NCBI RefSeq assembly: GCF_022712115.1
Contig: NZ_JALAHB010000076.1
Location: 1 to 55,212, forward strand
From: Brevibacterium sp.
GTDB lineage: Bacteria; Actinomycetota; Actinomycetes; Actinomycetales; Brevibacteriaceae
DNA length: 55,212 nt
Direction: 5' to 3'
The translations under genes and the position numbers were made by a program. Below, piece after piece: positions 31,947 to 40,519 of the stretch. The first letter of the stretch is position 1, and each line of letters opens with the position of its first letter. Below the pieces are notes generated by a model. That model was not told where the DNA came from and did no database searches. It worked only from the letters and a program-made list of their open reading frames with translations.

Positions 31947-32519
31947 ATGGAAACCGGCACAGCTCCCGGGACGGCGGCGGAGACCCACCTTGTCCGGCTC
32001 ATCCTGGAGAAGTTCGACGCGCTCGTGGAGCTGACCGCGCAGCTCGACGACACCGCTGCGAATGCAGTGCTCCCGGTTGCCGGGAGCAATTCCGCGGTGC
32101 AGCTCCTCGTCCACTGCTGCGGCCTCCTGCGGCGCTGGTCCTCGACCGTGAACCTGGGCGTCGAGGTGCAGCGGGACCGCAGCGCGGAGTTCGAGGCGGT
32201 GATGCCGGTGGCAGAGGCCCTGGCGCTGGCAGCGCGCACGCGTCCGGCATTCCTCGCCGACATCGCCGCGACGGATCTCGCGGCACCACCGCGGGTCTCC
32301 CCGCCGGACCACGACGACTACTGGACCTCGTCCTGCGAGGGCGTCCTCCTGCACGTGCTCGAGGAGCTCAGCCAGCACCTGGGGCACGCGGAGGTCACCA
32401 GAGACCTGGTGCTGGGTGCGCGGCCCCGGGACCCGCACGGGAGCAGCCGCGAGTCCATGGACCCCCTCGCCGCCGAGCAGGGGCCCGAGGCGTACTTCGA
32501 CCAGCAGCGCGCGGACTGA
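31947..32519 (+). CDS. DinB/mycothiol-dependent transferase-like protein
   Basis: The protein has 190 residues. The four-helix DinB pattern shows LILEKFDALVELTAQLDD, AVQLLVHCCGLLRRW (metal-binding His) and the C-terminal GVLLHVLEELSQHLGHAEVTRDLV with two further His. This His triad fits the DUF664/MST group of thiol-dependent transferases. Actinobacteria use mycothiol, which would be the natural cofactor. The gene follows the GNAT fusion by 93 bp and may be co-transcribed. Confidence 0.85.
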   Translation: METGTAPGTAAETHLVRLILEKFDALVELTAQLDDTAANAVLPVAGSNSAVQLLVHCCGLLRRWSSTVNLGVEVQRDRSAEFEAVMPVAEALALAARTRPAFLADIAATDLAAPPRVSPPDHDDYWTSSCEGVLLHVLEELSQHLGHAEVTRDLVLGARPRDPHGSSRESMDPLAAEQGPEAYFDQQRAD

Positions 32520-32535
32520 TCCTGCCGCCGGCGGC

Positions 32536-33192
32536 TCAGCCCTCCGCCGCCATCCCACGCCAGGCGGTGTCGAAGGCCGCACGGCAGCGTGCGAGCGTGT
32601 CAGCCTCCCTCAGGTCCGCGCCCCGCACGACCACCTGGTAGTAGAAGACGCCGTTGATGAGGTCGATGCACGCCTCCGGGTCGAGGTCCGCGCGCAGTTC
32701 GCCGCGCTCCATCCCCAGGCGCAGCGCCTCGACCATCGGCGCGCGCCGCCGCTGCACGTGGGAGTCCCAGTAGGCCCGCTGCAGCTCGGGATTCTCGAGC
32801 ACGAGCATGAGCCTCATGCGGAACCGGCGGTCGCTGTAGCCCCGGCCCCGCGTCGCCTCGGGGTCACCGAAGAGCAGCGCGAGGAAGGTCTCCCTGATGG
32901 TTCCCGAGGTGTCGGGCCGGATCGGCGCCCGCCCCCGGTCGAGGGCCGCCGCGATGAGGGCTGCGAGGCTCGGCCAGCGCCGGTAGAGAGCGGCGCGGGA
33001 GACCCCGCTCGCCGCCACCACCGCATTCACGCTGATCCGCTCACCCGCATCGATGAGTCCGATGACGGCGTCGACGATCCGTTCGTCGTGCTGGGGATCG
33101 CGCGGCCGGCCGGGCCCGGACGCCGCGCGTGTCGCTGCGGTGCACGGGGCCCGGCCGGTGCGCGTCCCGCCGCGAGCGGCGGCGGTGCTCAT
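32536..33192 (-). CDS. TetR-family transcriptional regulator
   Basis: The protein has 218 residues. HTH region: ERISVNAVVAASGVSRAALYRRWPSLAALIAAALDRG. The first ~30 residues are a low-complexity basic extension. It is the last gene of the minus-strand phn operon; its ATG overlaps the phosphatase stop (ATGA). It could regulate this operon, although terminal regulators are less usual, and some of its C-terminal features fit a ligand-binding domain of unknown specificity. Confidence 0.87.
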   Translation of the reverse strand: MSTAAARGGTRTGRAPCTAATRAASGPGRPRDPQHDERIVDAVIGLIDAGERISVNAVVAASGVSRAALYRRWPSLAALIAAALDRGRAPIRPDTSGTIRETFLALLFGDPEATRGRGYSDRRFRMRLMLVLENPELQRAYWDSHVQRRRAPMVEALRLGMERGELRADLDPEACIDLINGVFYYQVVVRGADLREADTLARCRAAFDTAWRGMAAEG

Positions 33193-33950
33193 GCGTGCGC
33201 ACGCTCCCTGAGCGTGGAGACGAGGCCGTCGGTGAGGCCCGCCGCCCGCAGCGGTGCCAGCGGGTCCGTGTGCGTGCGGGTGAGGTGGCTCAGCAGCCCC
33301 GCCATCGGTGCGGGGGAGAACTCCGCGCGCATCGCAGCCTTCGCGGCATCCTCCATGCGGATCCCCGTGCTCGCGAGCAGGGGCTCCATGACCGGGGCGA
33401 TCCGCTCCCTGATCCGGGCGGAGTTGCCGCCGGTGCGGGCGTAGTCGGTGATGATCGCCTCGGGCTCCGCGCCCAGGGCCAGGAGGAGAGAGGCCGCAAG
33501 CACCCCCGTGCGGTCCTGACCTGCCGCGCAGTGGAAGGCCGTCGCACCCGGGGAGGCCGCGACGATCGCCAGCGCCTGCACGATCCGCGGTGCCGCCTGC
33601 TCGTACATGCGGATGTACATCCGTTCGAAGGAGGGCTGGTGCGTGAGGGTCTCACCGTCCTCCTGTCCTTCGTCCACGGAGGCGAGGAACGGGACGTGGT
33701 GATAGGTCACGGGCTGAGCGGCCAGGGGACCGCGGCCGGTGAGCCGCACCTCGGCGGGGGTGCGGAGGTCGATGACCGTGGTGAGGCCCTCGCTCACGAG
33801 CCCTGCAGCCGTGTCGGGGTCGACGGTCGAGAGGTCGTCCGCGCGCAGTGCGAAGCCGGGGCGCACGGGGCCTGCGGCCGCCGGGATCCCGCCGAGATCG
33901 CGGAGGTTGACGGGCGCGGTGAGCGGGATGCTCAGGGTGGGGGCGGTCAT
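33189..33950 (-). CDS. Protein tyrosine phosphatase-like hydrolase (Y_phosphatase3)
   Basis: The protein has 253 residues. The active-site loop is FHCAAGQDRTGVLAA (CX5R) and the N-terminus has the NLRDLGGI motif found in the bacterial PtpB/Y_phosphatase3 family. Members dephosphorylate phosphotyrosine, phosphoserine or phosphoinositides. The ATG overlaps the phnE stop (ATGA), and its own stop overlaps the TetR start. Its place in a phosphonate-type transport operon suggests it acts on a small phosphorylated compound; that is an inference. Confidence 0.9.
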   Translation of the reverse strand: MTAPTLSIPLTAPVNLRDLGGIPAAAGPVRPGFALRADDLSTVDPDTAAGLVSEGLTTVIDLRTPAEVRLTGRGPLAAQPVTYHHVPFLASVDEGQEDGETLTHQPSFERMYIRMYEQAAPRIVQALAIVAASPGATAFHCAAGQDRTGVLAASLLLALGAEPEAIITDYARTGGNSARIRERIAPVMEPLLASTGIRMEDAAKAAMRAEFSPAPMAGLLSHLTRTHTDPLAPLRAAGLTDGLVSTLRERAHA

Positions 33951-34789
33951 GTGATCTTCCTTCTGATGAGTGCGCTGAGCTGGTCGATGATCGTCACGAG
34001 GACGATGATGCAGAGGACCATCGCGCTGAGGTGGCCGTATTCGTAGCGGTTCATGGCGGTGGTGAGCTCGAGGCCGATCCCGCCGGCGCCCACGAGTCCC
34101 AGGATCGTGGCGCCGCGGATGTTGCCCTCGAAGAGGAGCAGCGTGTAGCTCGTGAGCATGGGCAGCGCCTGCGGCACGATCGCGTACTGGATGATCTGGC
34201 GCCTGGAGGCGCCCACAGACTCCATCGCGGTGACGGGACCGCGGTCCACCGCCTCCATCGCCTCGGCGAAGACCTTGCCGATCGAGCCGATGGAGCCGAT
34301 CGTCATCGCGAGGATGCCGGCGAAGGGGCCCAGGCCCACGGCGGAGACGAACATGAGCGCGATGACGAGGTCCGGCAGCGCGCGGATGACATTCATCGTC
34401 CACCGGCACGGGTAGTACAGCCAGGTCGGGGCGATGTTGCTCGCGGCCCCGAACGCGACGACGAGTGAGAGCACCGCGCCGATGACGGTGCCGACGACGG
34501 CCATCTGCAGGGTCTCGAGGAGGAGGGAGAGGATGAGGCCGATCTTCGAGAAGTCCGGGGGGAACATCCGGCCGAGGAACTCGCCCATGTTGGCCGCGCC
34601 CTCGCCGAGCTTGAGGAAGTCGAACTGGGCGCCGTTGGCGGACCAGACGAACAGCACCACGGCCGCGACGGCGCTGATGCCCACGCGGGCGCGCGGGAGG
34701 CGGAAGGCCCGTTCCATGCGCGCGCGGTCCCGTGCGTCCAGCTGCGGGGCCGAGGTGCGGGTGCGGGAGACGGTGGTCGCGGCGGTCAC
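33947..34789 (-). CDS. phnE: Phosphonate/phosphite-type ABC transporter permease
   Basis: The protein has 280 residues. An N-terminal cytoplasmic lead is followed by about six transmembrane helices, with the PhnE marks WTMNVIRALPDLVIALMFVSAVGLGPFAGILAMTIGSIGSIGKVFAEAMEAVD, GASRRQIIQYAIVPQALPM (EAA loop) and LVGAGGIGLEL. The GTG start overlaps the ATPase stop (GTGA). It forms the channel with the phnC and phnD products on either side of the membrane. Confidence 0.93.
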   Translation of the reverse strand: MTAATTVSRTRTSAPQLDARDRARMERAFRLPRARVGISAVAAVVLFVWSANGAQFDFLKLGEGAANMGEFLGRMFPPDFSKIGLILSLLLETLQMAVVGTVIGAVLSLVVAFGAASNIAPTWLYYPCRWTMNVIRALPDLVIALMFVSAVGLGPFAGILAMTIGSIGSIGKVFAEAMEAVDRGPVTAMESVGASRRQIIQYAIVPQALPMLTSYTLLLFEGNIRGATILGLVGAGGIGLELTTAMNRYEYGHLSAMVLCIIVLVTIIDQLSALIRRKIT

Positions 34790-35661
34790 TCTGCTTCCTC
34801 CTCCGTGTCGTAGACGGGTGACAGGCTCTCCGCATCGAGGTCGGAGGCCTTTCCGGAGACGACGACCTCGCCGTGGCGCAGGCCGATGATCCGGTCCGTG
34901 TGTTCGAGCGCCAGCGGGAGTACGTGCAGGCTCACGAGGACGGGGATCTGCTCCTCGCGGGCGATGGAGCGGAGCAGTCCGAGGACGGTGTGGCTCATCC
35001 GGGGATCGAGCGAGGCCACGGGCTCGTCGGCGAGGATGAGCCGCGGATCCTGCATGAGCGCGCGGGCGATCGCCACCCGCTGCTGCTGCCCGCCGGACAG
35101 TGAGCGGGCCTCGGCCCCGGCCTTGTGGGCGATGCCCACGCGGTCGAGGAGCTCGAGGGCGCGGGCACGGTCCGCGCTGCGGAAGGTGCCCAGCAGATTC
35201 GCGGTGCCGGCGCGGTGCAGCGAGCCCGTGAGCACGTTCGTGAGCACGCTGAGGCGGCCCACCAGGTTGAACTGCTGGAACACCTGGCCCACCTGGGCGC
35301 GGAGGGCGCGCATCCGGCGCTGCGGCAGACCGGCGACGTCGAAGCCGGCCACCTCAGCGGTGCCGCCGGTGATCAGGGCGAAGCCGGTGAGCGCCTTCAT
35401 GAGGGTCGACTTGCCGGAGCCGCTGGAGCCCAGCAGCGCCACCGTCTCCCCGCGGAACAGGTCGAGGTCGACGCCGTCGAGCACGAGCGGCTCGTCCGCG
35501 GAGTAGCGGACCTGCAGACCGCGCACACGGGCGAGGGCGGTGCCGGTCGCGGAGGAGGACGACACCGCAGCAGAAGTCGGGGCCCGCGCGGCCACGACGG
35601 TCGGTGCAGTCGCGGGGGAGACCCCGTCGCGGGGCATGGGAGCGAGAGCGGGAGCGGCCAT
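34786..35661 (-). CDS. phnC: Phosphonate/phosphite-type ABC transporter ATPase
   Basis: The protein has 291 residues. Walker A GSSGSGKST, the Q-loop in QVGQVFQQFNLVGRLSVLTNVLTG, the signature SLSGGQQQR, Walker B LILADEP and the H-loop LVSLHVL are all intact. PhnC-type proteins have this LTNVLTG segment. The first ~45 residues are low-complexity Ala/Pro and may be dispensable. The gene lies between phnD (9-bp gap) and phnE in the operon. Confidence 0.93.
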   Translation of the reverse strand: MAAPALAPMPRDGVSPATAPTVVAARAPTSAAVSSSSATGTALARVRGLQVRYSADEPLVLDGVDLDLFRGETVALLGSSGSGKSTLMKALTGFALITGGTAEVAGFDVAGLPQRRMRALRAQVGQVFQQFNLVGRLSVLTNVLTGSLHRAGTANLLGTFRSADRARALELLDRVGIAHKAGAEARSLSGGQQQRVAIARALMQDPRLILADEPVASLDPRMSHTVLGLLRSIAREEQIPVLVSLHVLPLALEHTDRIIGLRHGEVVVSGKASDLDAESLSPVYDTEEEAE

Positions 35662-35670
35662 GGTTCCTCC

Positions 35671-36591
35671 TCAGTCCAGGTCCGAGATGTCGACGTCCGC
35701 GACGGAGGCGATGTCGACGAAGGGGGTGAAGACGTCGTCCGCGGGTTCGACCATGGGCCCGACGCCCTCCGGGATCGCCTCCATGTAGACGCCGAGCGTC
35801 TCGCGGTTGGCGTCCGAGTACACCCGCGGAAGCGCGTCGAGGAGCGCTGCGCGCTTCTCCTCGCTCATGTGCTGGCTGCCGAGGACGGAGACGGAGACCG
35901 GCATGGAGATGCTCTCGCCGATCGAGCGGGTCTCACCCTCCTCGAACGGGAACATGGGGTCGTCCTGTCCGGCCATGGCGGTGAAGATCGTCGAGGTGCA
36001 CGCGACATCGGCCTGGCCCTCCCGGAGTGCGACGAAGCTGCGGTCGTGACCGCCGGAGAACAGCTCCTCGAAATCGCCTTCGTCCGCACGCAGGCCCACC
36101 TGGTCGAGCATGTGGGTGGGCATGAAGTAGCCCGAGCTCGAGGCGGGATCGGCGAACGCGACGGTGGTCTCGGGCGTGATGTCCTCGAGGCTCGTGAGCG
36201 GCGAGTCGTCGAGGACGATGCAGCTGGACACCGGCTCCTCGGTGCCGGGCCAGGCGACGAGCGAATCGACCTCGCCCGTGCTGACGGCCAGCGCGGAGGG
36301 GAAGCCGCTCATGAGGCCGATGTCCTCGTGGCCGGCGCGGACGGCCTCGATGACGGCGGAGTAGTTGGGCACATCGGTGATCTCGACGGTCATCCCGGAC
36401 TCCTCCTCGATGAGCGCCTTGAGCTCCTCGACGGGGGTGGCTACGGAGGGATCGTCGGTCACGGGCATGGTGGCGAAGCGGATGACGTCGTCGTCCGAGG
36501 CGGTGCCGCCGGAGGCGGAGGCGCATCCGGAGGCGAGGACGGCGACGGCGGAGGACAGTGCGCAGGCGGTGAGCACGGCACGGGTTCGCAT
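35671..36591 (-). CDS. phnD: Phosphate/phosphonate-type substrate-binding lipoprotein
   Basis: The protein has 306 residues. The signal peptide ends in the lipobox LASG-C (residue ~23), so the protein is lipid-anchored outside. The domain is a PBP2 type: IRFATMPVTDDPSVATPVEELKALIEEESGMTVEITDVPNYSAVIEAVRAGHEDIGLMSGFPSALA, and FADPASSSGYFMPTHMLDQVG. The latter is the phosphate/phosphonate-binding fold segment. First gene of the operon phnD-phnC-phnE-phosphatase-TetR. The ligand could be phosphonate, phosphite or a related anion and is not decided by sequence. Confidence 0.9.
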   Translation of the reverse strand: MRTRAVLTACALSSAVAVLASGCASASGGTASDDDVIRFATMPVTDDPSVATPVEELKALIEEESGMTVEITDVPNYSAVIEAVRAGHEDIGLMSGFPSALAVSTGEVDSLVAWPGTEEPVSSCIVLDDSPLTSLEDITPETTVAFADPASSSGYFMPTHMLDQVGLRADEGDFEELFSGGHDRSFVALREGQADVACTSTIFTAMAGQDDPMFPFEEGETRSIGESISMPVSVSVLGSQHMSEEKRAALLDALPRVYSDANRETLGVYMEAIPEGVGPMVEPADDVFTPFVDIASVADVDISDLD

Positions 36592-36902
36592 GGTGGCGGA
36601 GGCCTTTCGTTCAGCGGTGTCATCGAAGGTGACGGCACCATGGAAGGCCGCCGAGGTGTCCGCGAATTACGAGAACGCCGGTCTCGAAGAGGAAGGGAGG
36701 GTGAACGATCGGTGAGGACTGTGGCGCTCGCCACTCGGAGCGGGTGCTGCCCTGTGCCGCGGGCGCAGACCGCCGCTGCCGCGCGCGGCTGTCTCCTCAG
36801 GCAGCGGAGGCCGGGGCGAGGGGCCTGGCGCTGTGCACTCCTGCCGCGCATACTGAGGAGGAGCGGACGCCGGGCGTCGAAGGAGAGCAGCGTGGCCGAC
36901 AG
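36592..36902. other. Divergent promoter region, no gene seen
   Basis: This 311-bp region lies between the start of phnD (minus) and the DUF4287 gene (plus). It must contain the phn operon promoter, but I find no convincing -35/-10 pair or operator palindrome. Reading frames here show no recognisable protein. Confidence 0.5.
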
Positions 36903-37100
36903 ATGAAGGGCCCCAAGTCCTACTTCCCCTCCATCGAGGAGAAGTACGGCAGGCCGATCGACGAATGGATCGACGTCCTCCGTCCCCACGCGGGGCTCAA
37001 GCACATGGAGCAGGTCGAGGTCCTCAAGGACATGGGCATGGGACACGGGCACGCGAATGCGCTCGTCCACGTGTTCCGGACCGAGCACTCCGGGGCCTAG
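36903..37100 (+). CDS. Small DUF4287-like protein
   Basis: The protein has 65 residues (MKGPKSYFPSIEEKYGRPIDEWIDVLRPHAGLKHMEQVEVLKDMGMGHGHANALVHVFRTEHSGA). The YFPSIE..YGRPI..W and LKHME...LK..HGMGHGHANALV pattern is that of DUF4287 proteins. The function is unknown. The best ribosome binding site AAGGAGAG is about 15 bp upstream, rather far, so an alternative start cannot be excluded. Confidence 0.8.
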   Translation: MKGPKSYFPSIEEKYGRPIDEWIDVLRPHAGLKHMEQVEVLKDMGMGHGHANALVHVFRTEHSGA

Positions 37101-37289
37101 CCGCGGCCCGGCTCCGCCGCCGTCACAGACCACTGAGGCCTCGGAACCGAGGTCGCCGGCGGCACCGCGCCTGCTCCCGGGGTCGAACCGCGCGGGAATC
37201 TGTCCTAGGCTCGTTCCGCCCTGCCGTCGTCCCCTCGGCGCAGGGCGACGGTGAGCAGGACCTCCTGTTCCCTCCCCGAACCATGAGGT

Positions 37290-38843
37290 GTGAAGAACGT
37301 GCCCGAGAGCCCCGCCACCGCCCAGGACGAGCCACCGGAACAGGATGCGCCACCGGGGCAGCCCGAGGCGGAGGTGACCTTCAGCGAGAGCGGGGGCGCG
37401 GGTCTGCGCCGTCGCCTCACCTCGCGCCACCTCAGCATGATCGCGATCGGCGGGGCCATCGGCACCGGTCTGTTCCTGGGATCCGGAGGCACCATCTCCC
37501 AGGCCGGCCCCGGCGGGGCGCTCCTCGCCTACGCAGTGGTCGGCATGATGGTCCTCTTCGTCATGCAGTCGCTGGGCGAGCTGTCCACGCACCTGCCGGT
37601 CGCCGGCTCGTTCCACACCTACGCCGCGCGCTACGTGAGCCCGTCCTTCGGATTCGCGATGGGCTGGAACTACTGGTTCAACTGGGCGATCACGCTCGCC
37701 GCGGAACTCGTGGCCGCCGGCGTCATCATGTCCTTCTGGTTCCCGGACGTGCCGGCCTGGATCTGGGCCGCGGTGTTCCTCGCCCTGCTCACCGGCCTCA
37801 ACTGGCTCTCCGCCCGGGCCTTCGGCGAAGGCGAGTTCTGGCTCGCGCTCATCAAGGTCGTCACAGTCCTCGTCTTCCTGGTCCTGGGCGTCCTCATGAT
37901 CCTGGGCGTGCTGGGCGGTCCCTCACCCGGCTTCTCCAACTGGACGCACGGCGACGGGCCCTTCGTGGGCGGCTGGGTCTCCGTCGTCAGCGTCTTCATG
38001 ATCGCGGGCTTCTCCTTCCAGGGCACGGAACTGGTGGGCGTGGCCGCAGGGGAGTCCGCGAACCCGCGGCGGGACATGCCGCGGGCCATCCGCTCCGTGT
38101 TCTGGCGGATCATGCTCTTCTACATCGGCGCCATCGCCGTGATCGGCTTCCTGCTGCCGTACACGGACCCCTCGCTGCTGGCGGCGGCGAACAGCGAGGA
38201 CATCACCGCCTCGCCGTTCACCCTCGTGTTCGAGCGCGCCGGCATCGCGCTGGCCGCCGGGGTGATGAACGCCGTCATCCTCACCGCCATCCTCTCCGCA
38301 GGGAACTCGGGCCTCTACGCCTCCACGCGCATGCTCTACGCGATGGCGAAGGAAGGCGTGGCGCCCCGGCTCTTCGCCCGGCTCAACGAACGGGGCGTGC
38401 CGGTGATGGCACTGCTCGCCACTGCGGCCATCGGGCTGTTCGGCTTCCTCACGGAGGTGATGGGCGACGGCGCGGCCTACACCTGGCTCATCAACGTCTC
38501 CGGCCTCTCCGGCTTCATCGTGTGGGTGGGCATCGCCTGGTCGCACTTCAGATTCCGCCGCGCGTGGATCCGGCAGGGAAGGAACGTGAGCGAGCTGCCC
38601 TACGTCGCCCCGCTGTTCCCGCTGGGGCCTCTGCTCGCGATCGTGCTGCTCCTGGTCGTCATCATCGGCCAGAACACGCAGGCGGTCGTCAACGGCCAGG
38701 TGCTCGAGGTGGTCTCCGCCTACATCGGCCTGCCGGTGTTCCTGGCCGTCTGGGGCGTGCACCGCGCGGTCACCGGCCGCGCGTCCCGTCAGGTGCCGCT
38801 GGAGGCGGTGGACCTCTCCGGGGCCGAGGCCTCGCCGGACTGA
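37290..38843 (+). CDS. Amino acid permease (AAT/APC family)
   Basis: The protein has 517 residues and ~12 transmembrane helices. RRLTSRHLSMIAIGGAIGTGLFLGSGGTISQAGPGGALLAYAVVGMMVLFVMQSLGELS is the family N-terminal motif, followed by FQGTELVGVAAGESANPRRDMPRAIRSVFWRI and SAGNSGLYASTRMLYAMAKEG. It resembles lysine/aromatic amino acid:H+ symporters (LysP-like). The N-terminal ~30 residues are Pro/Glu-rich. A GTG at 37299 with GAGG upstream is an alternative start. The substrate is unassigned. Confidence 0.9.
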   Translation: MKNVPESPATAQDEPPEQDAPPGQPEAEVTFSESGGAGLRRRLTSRHLSMIAIGGAIGTGLFLGSGGTISQAGPGGALLAYAVVGMMVLFVMQSLGELSTHLPVAGSFHTYAARYVSPSFGFAMGWNYWFNWAITLAAELVAAGVIMSFWFPDVPAWIWAAVFLALLTGLNWLSARAFGEGEFWLALIKVVTVLVFLVLGVLMILGVLGGPSPGFSNWTHGDGPFVGGWVSVVSVFMIAGFSFQGTELVGVAAGESANPRRDMPRAIRSVFWRIMLFYIGAIAVIGFLLPYTDPSLLAAANSEDITASPFTLVFERAGIALAAGVMNAVILTAILSAGNSGLYASTRMLYAMAKEGVAPRLFARLNERGVPVMALLATAAIGLFGFLTEVMGDGAAYTWLINVSGLSGFIVWVGIAWSHFRFRRAWIRQGRNVSELPYVAPLFPLGPLLAIVLLLVVIIGQNTQAVVNGQVLEVVSAYIGLPVFLAVWGVHRAVTGRASRQVPLEAVDLSGAEASPD

Positions 38844-39033
38844 GCACCGGCGCCTCCGTGCTGTACCGTACCCTCAGCACACGTCTGTGATTCACGTCTC
38901 CTTGCATCCCGGTGCAGCCCCTGCGTCGCGGCTCCTGCGGTGGGGTGCATGCGGTGCCGCTCATCCGAGGAGCGGAAGGCTGTGGCGCGGGCGCGGAGTG
39001 CGACGATGAGGACGAGGACAGCAGGGAGCATCC

Positions 39034-40317
39034 ATGGCATCGGTGACACTGCGGGACTTCCGCACGGACGATCTCGGCAGGATGGTGAACCTGTGGGAGG
39101 AGACGCGCACAGCGGGCGTCGAGCCCGTCTACGGACTGGCGGAGGTGCTGGCCTCCTGCCAGACCGATGAGGTCGTCGTCGCGGCCGTCGAGGGGGAGGA
39201 CCGGCTCATCGGTGCCGCGGTCGGTCGTGCCGCACACGAACAGGGGTGGGTGGTGTTCCTCGGAATCGTGCCGGAGCACCGCACGGAGGAGCTGGGAGGG
39301 CGTCTGCTGACGGCCCTCGAACGCCGGCTGGCGGGCGCAGGCATCGGCACGATGTCCGCCCTCGTCGACAGCCAGGTGCCGGACGGCCTCGACCTCTTCC
39401 TCGGCAACGGCTTCGGTCTCCAGCACGAACTGCGCTACGTCGAACGGCGCATTCCCGTCCAGGGGCGCGATCTCACCCTGCTGCGTGAGCTGGGCGGGCG
39501 GATCCTGCCGCCGGACCACTGGGACGCGGTGGGCGGCATGGAGCAGGAGAAGGCACTCATCGAGCGGCGGCTCGTCATGCCGCTGGCGCAGCCGGCGCTC
39601 GCGGAGCGCTATGGAGTGGTCCCGCCGCGTTCGGCCATCCTGTTCGGCCCGCCGGGCACCGGGAAGACGACGTTCGCCAAGGCGGTCGCCTCACGGCTGG
39701 GATGGCCGTTCGTCGAGGTGTTCCCCTCGCGCCTGGGAGGCGACCCGGCCGGGATCGCCGCGGCGCTGCGCGAGACGTTCGCCCGCATCGCGGAGCTGGA
39801 GCGCGCCGTGGTGTTCATCGACGAGGTGGAGGAGATCGCCTCCCACCGGCGAGGCGATCCGCCCTCGCCCCTGCAGGGAGTGACGAACGAGCTGCTCAAG
39901 ATCATCCCCGACCTCCGGGAGCAGTCCGGCAGGCTCCTCATCTGTGCGACCAACTTCATCCGCTCCCTCGACTCCGCGCTGCTGCGTCACGGCCGCTTCG
40001 ACTACGTGCTGCCGATCGGTCTGCCCGATGCCGCGGCGCGCAGGGCCATCTGGGAGCGGTACATCCCGCGGGAGGCGGAGGTGGAGGTCGCCGAACTCGT
40101 CGCCGTCAGCGACGGCCTCACGCCGGCCGACATCGAGCATGCGGCCCGCCGGGCGGCGCAGAGCGCGCTGGAGAGGGCGGTGGAGCACGGGGAGGAGGCG
40201 CAGCCCGGGCCCACGACCGGAGACTACCTCGCGGCGCTGCAGACCATCAGGCCGACGGTGAGCAGGGAGGTGGTCGCGGAGTTCCTCGAGGACATCGAGG
40301 TGCTCGGCCGCACGTGA
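39034..40317 (+). CDS. GNAT domain fused to an AAA+ ATPase
   Basis: The protein has 427 residues. Residues 1-140 are a GNAT-like domain (MASVTLRDFRTDDLGRMVNLWEETRTAGVEPVYGL ... WVVFLGIVPEHRTEELGGRLLTALERRLAGAG). Residues ~165-420 are an AAA+ module of the FtsH/Cdc48 type: Walker A FGPPGTGKTTF, Walker B VVFIDEVEE, SRH ATNFIRSLDSALLRHGRFD, and a C-terminal alpha domain. The GNAT glycine loop is weak (EHRTEELGG), so catalysis is uncertain. There is no protease domain and no transmembrane segment. It is a monocistronic gene and its function is unknown. Confidence 0.85.
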   Translation: MASVTLRDFRTDDLGRMVNLWEETRTAGVEPVYGLAEVLASCQTDEVVVAAVEGEDRLIGAAVGRAAHEQGWVVFLGIVPEHRTEELGGRLLTALERRLAGAGIGTMSALVDSQVPDGLDLFLGNGFGLQHELRYVERRIPVQGRDLTLLRELGGRILPPDHWDAVGGMEQEKALIERRLVMPLAQPALAERYGVVPPRSAILFGPPGTGKTTFAKAVASRLGWPFVEVFPSRLGGDPAGIAAALRETFARIAELERAVVFIDEVEEIASHRRGDPPSPLQGVTNELLKIIPDLREQSGRLLICATNFIRSLDSALLRHGRFDYVLPIGLPDAAARRAIWERYIPREAEVEVAELVAVSDGLTPADIEHAARRAAQSALERAVEHGEEAQPGPTTGDYLAALQTIRPTVSREVVAEFLEDIEVLGRT

Positions 40318-40424
40318 GGCAGGATCCCACGGAGGCACCGCGTGACGGTTCCCTCGGAACGGCGTGCACGGCCGGCGCGAAGGCCCGGCTGCGGCAGGGC
40401 TTCCTGTGACAGGCCCGCATCCGC

Positions 40425-40469
40425 TGTGGCCGTCCTGCCACACGGAAAGTGCAGGGACACCTGTTTCCG
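40425..40469. promoter_or_regulatory. Two hairpins upstream of lipoprotein gene
   Basis: TGTGGC-CGTCCT-GCCACA (40425-40442) is directly followed by CGGAAA...TTTCCG (40443-40469) with an inner AGG/CCT pair. They lie between the AAA+ gene and the lipoprotein and may terminate the former or control the latter. Confidence 0.4.
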
Positions 40470-40519
40470 ACTTTAGACTGTTTCGTATCCGTAGAGGCAA
40501 CGACAGTTGAGGAATCATC

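Noticed and set aside
37139..37152. CCTCGG-AA-CCGAGG as a terminator of the DUF4287 gene
   Set aside because: A two-base loop cannot form and no T-run follows; support is too weak to list.
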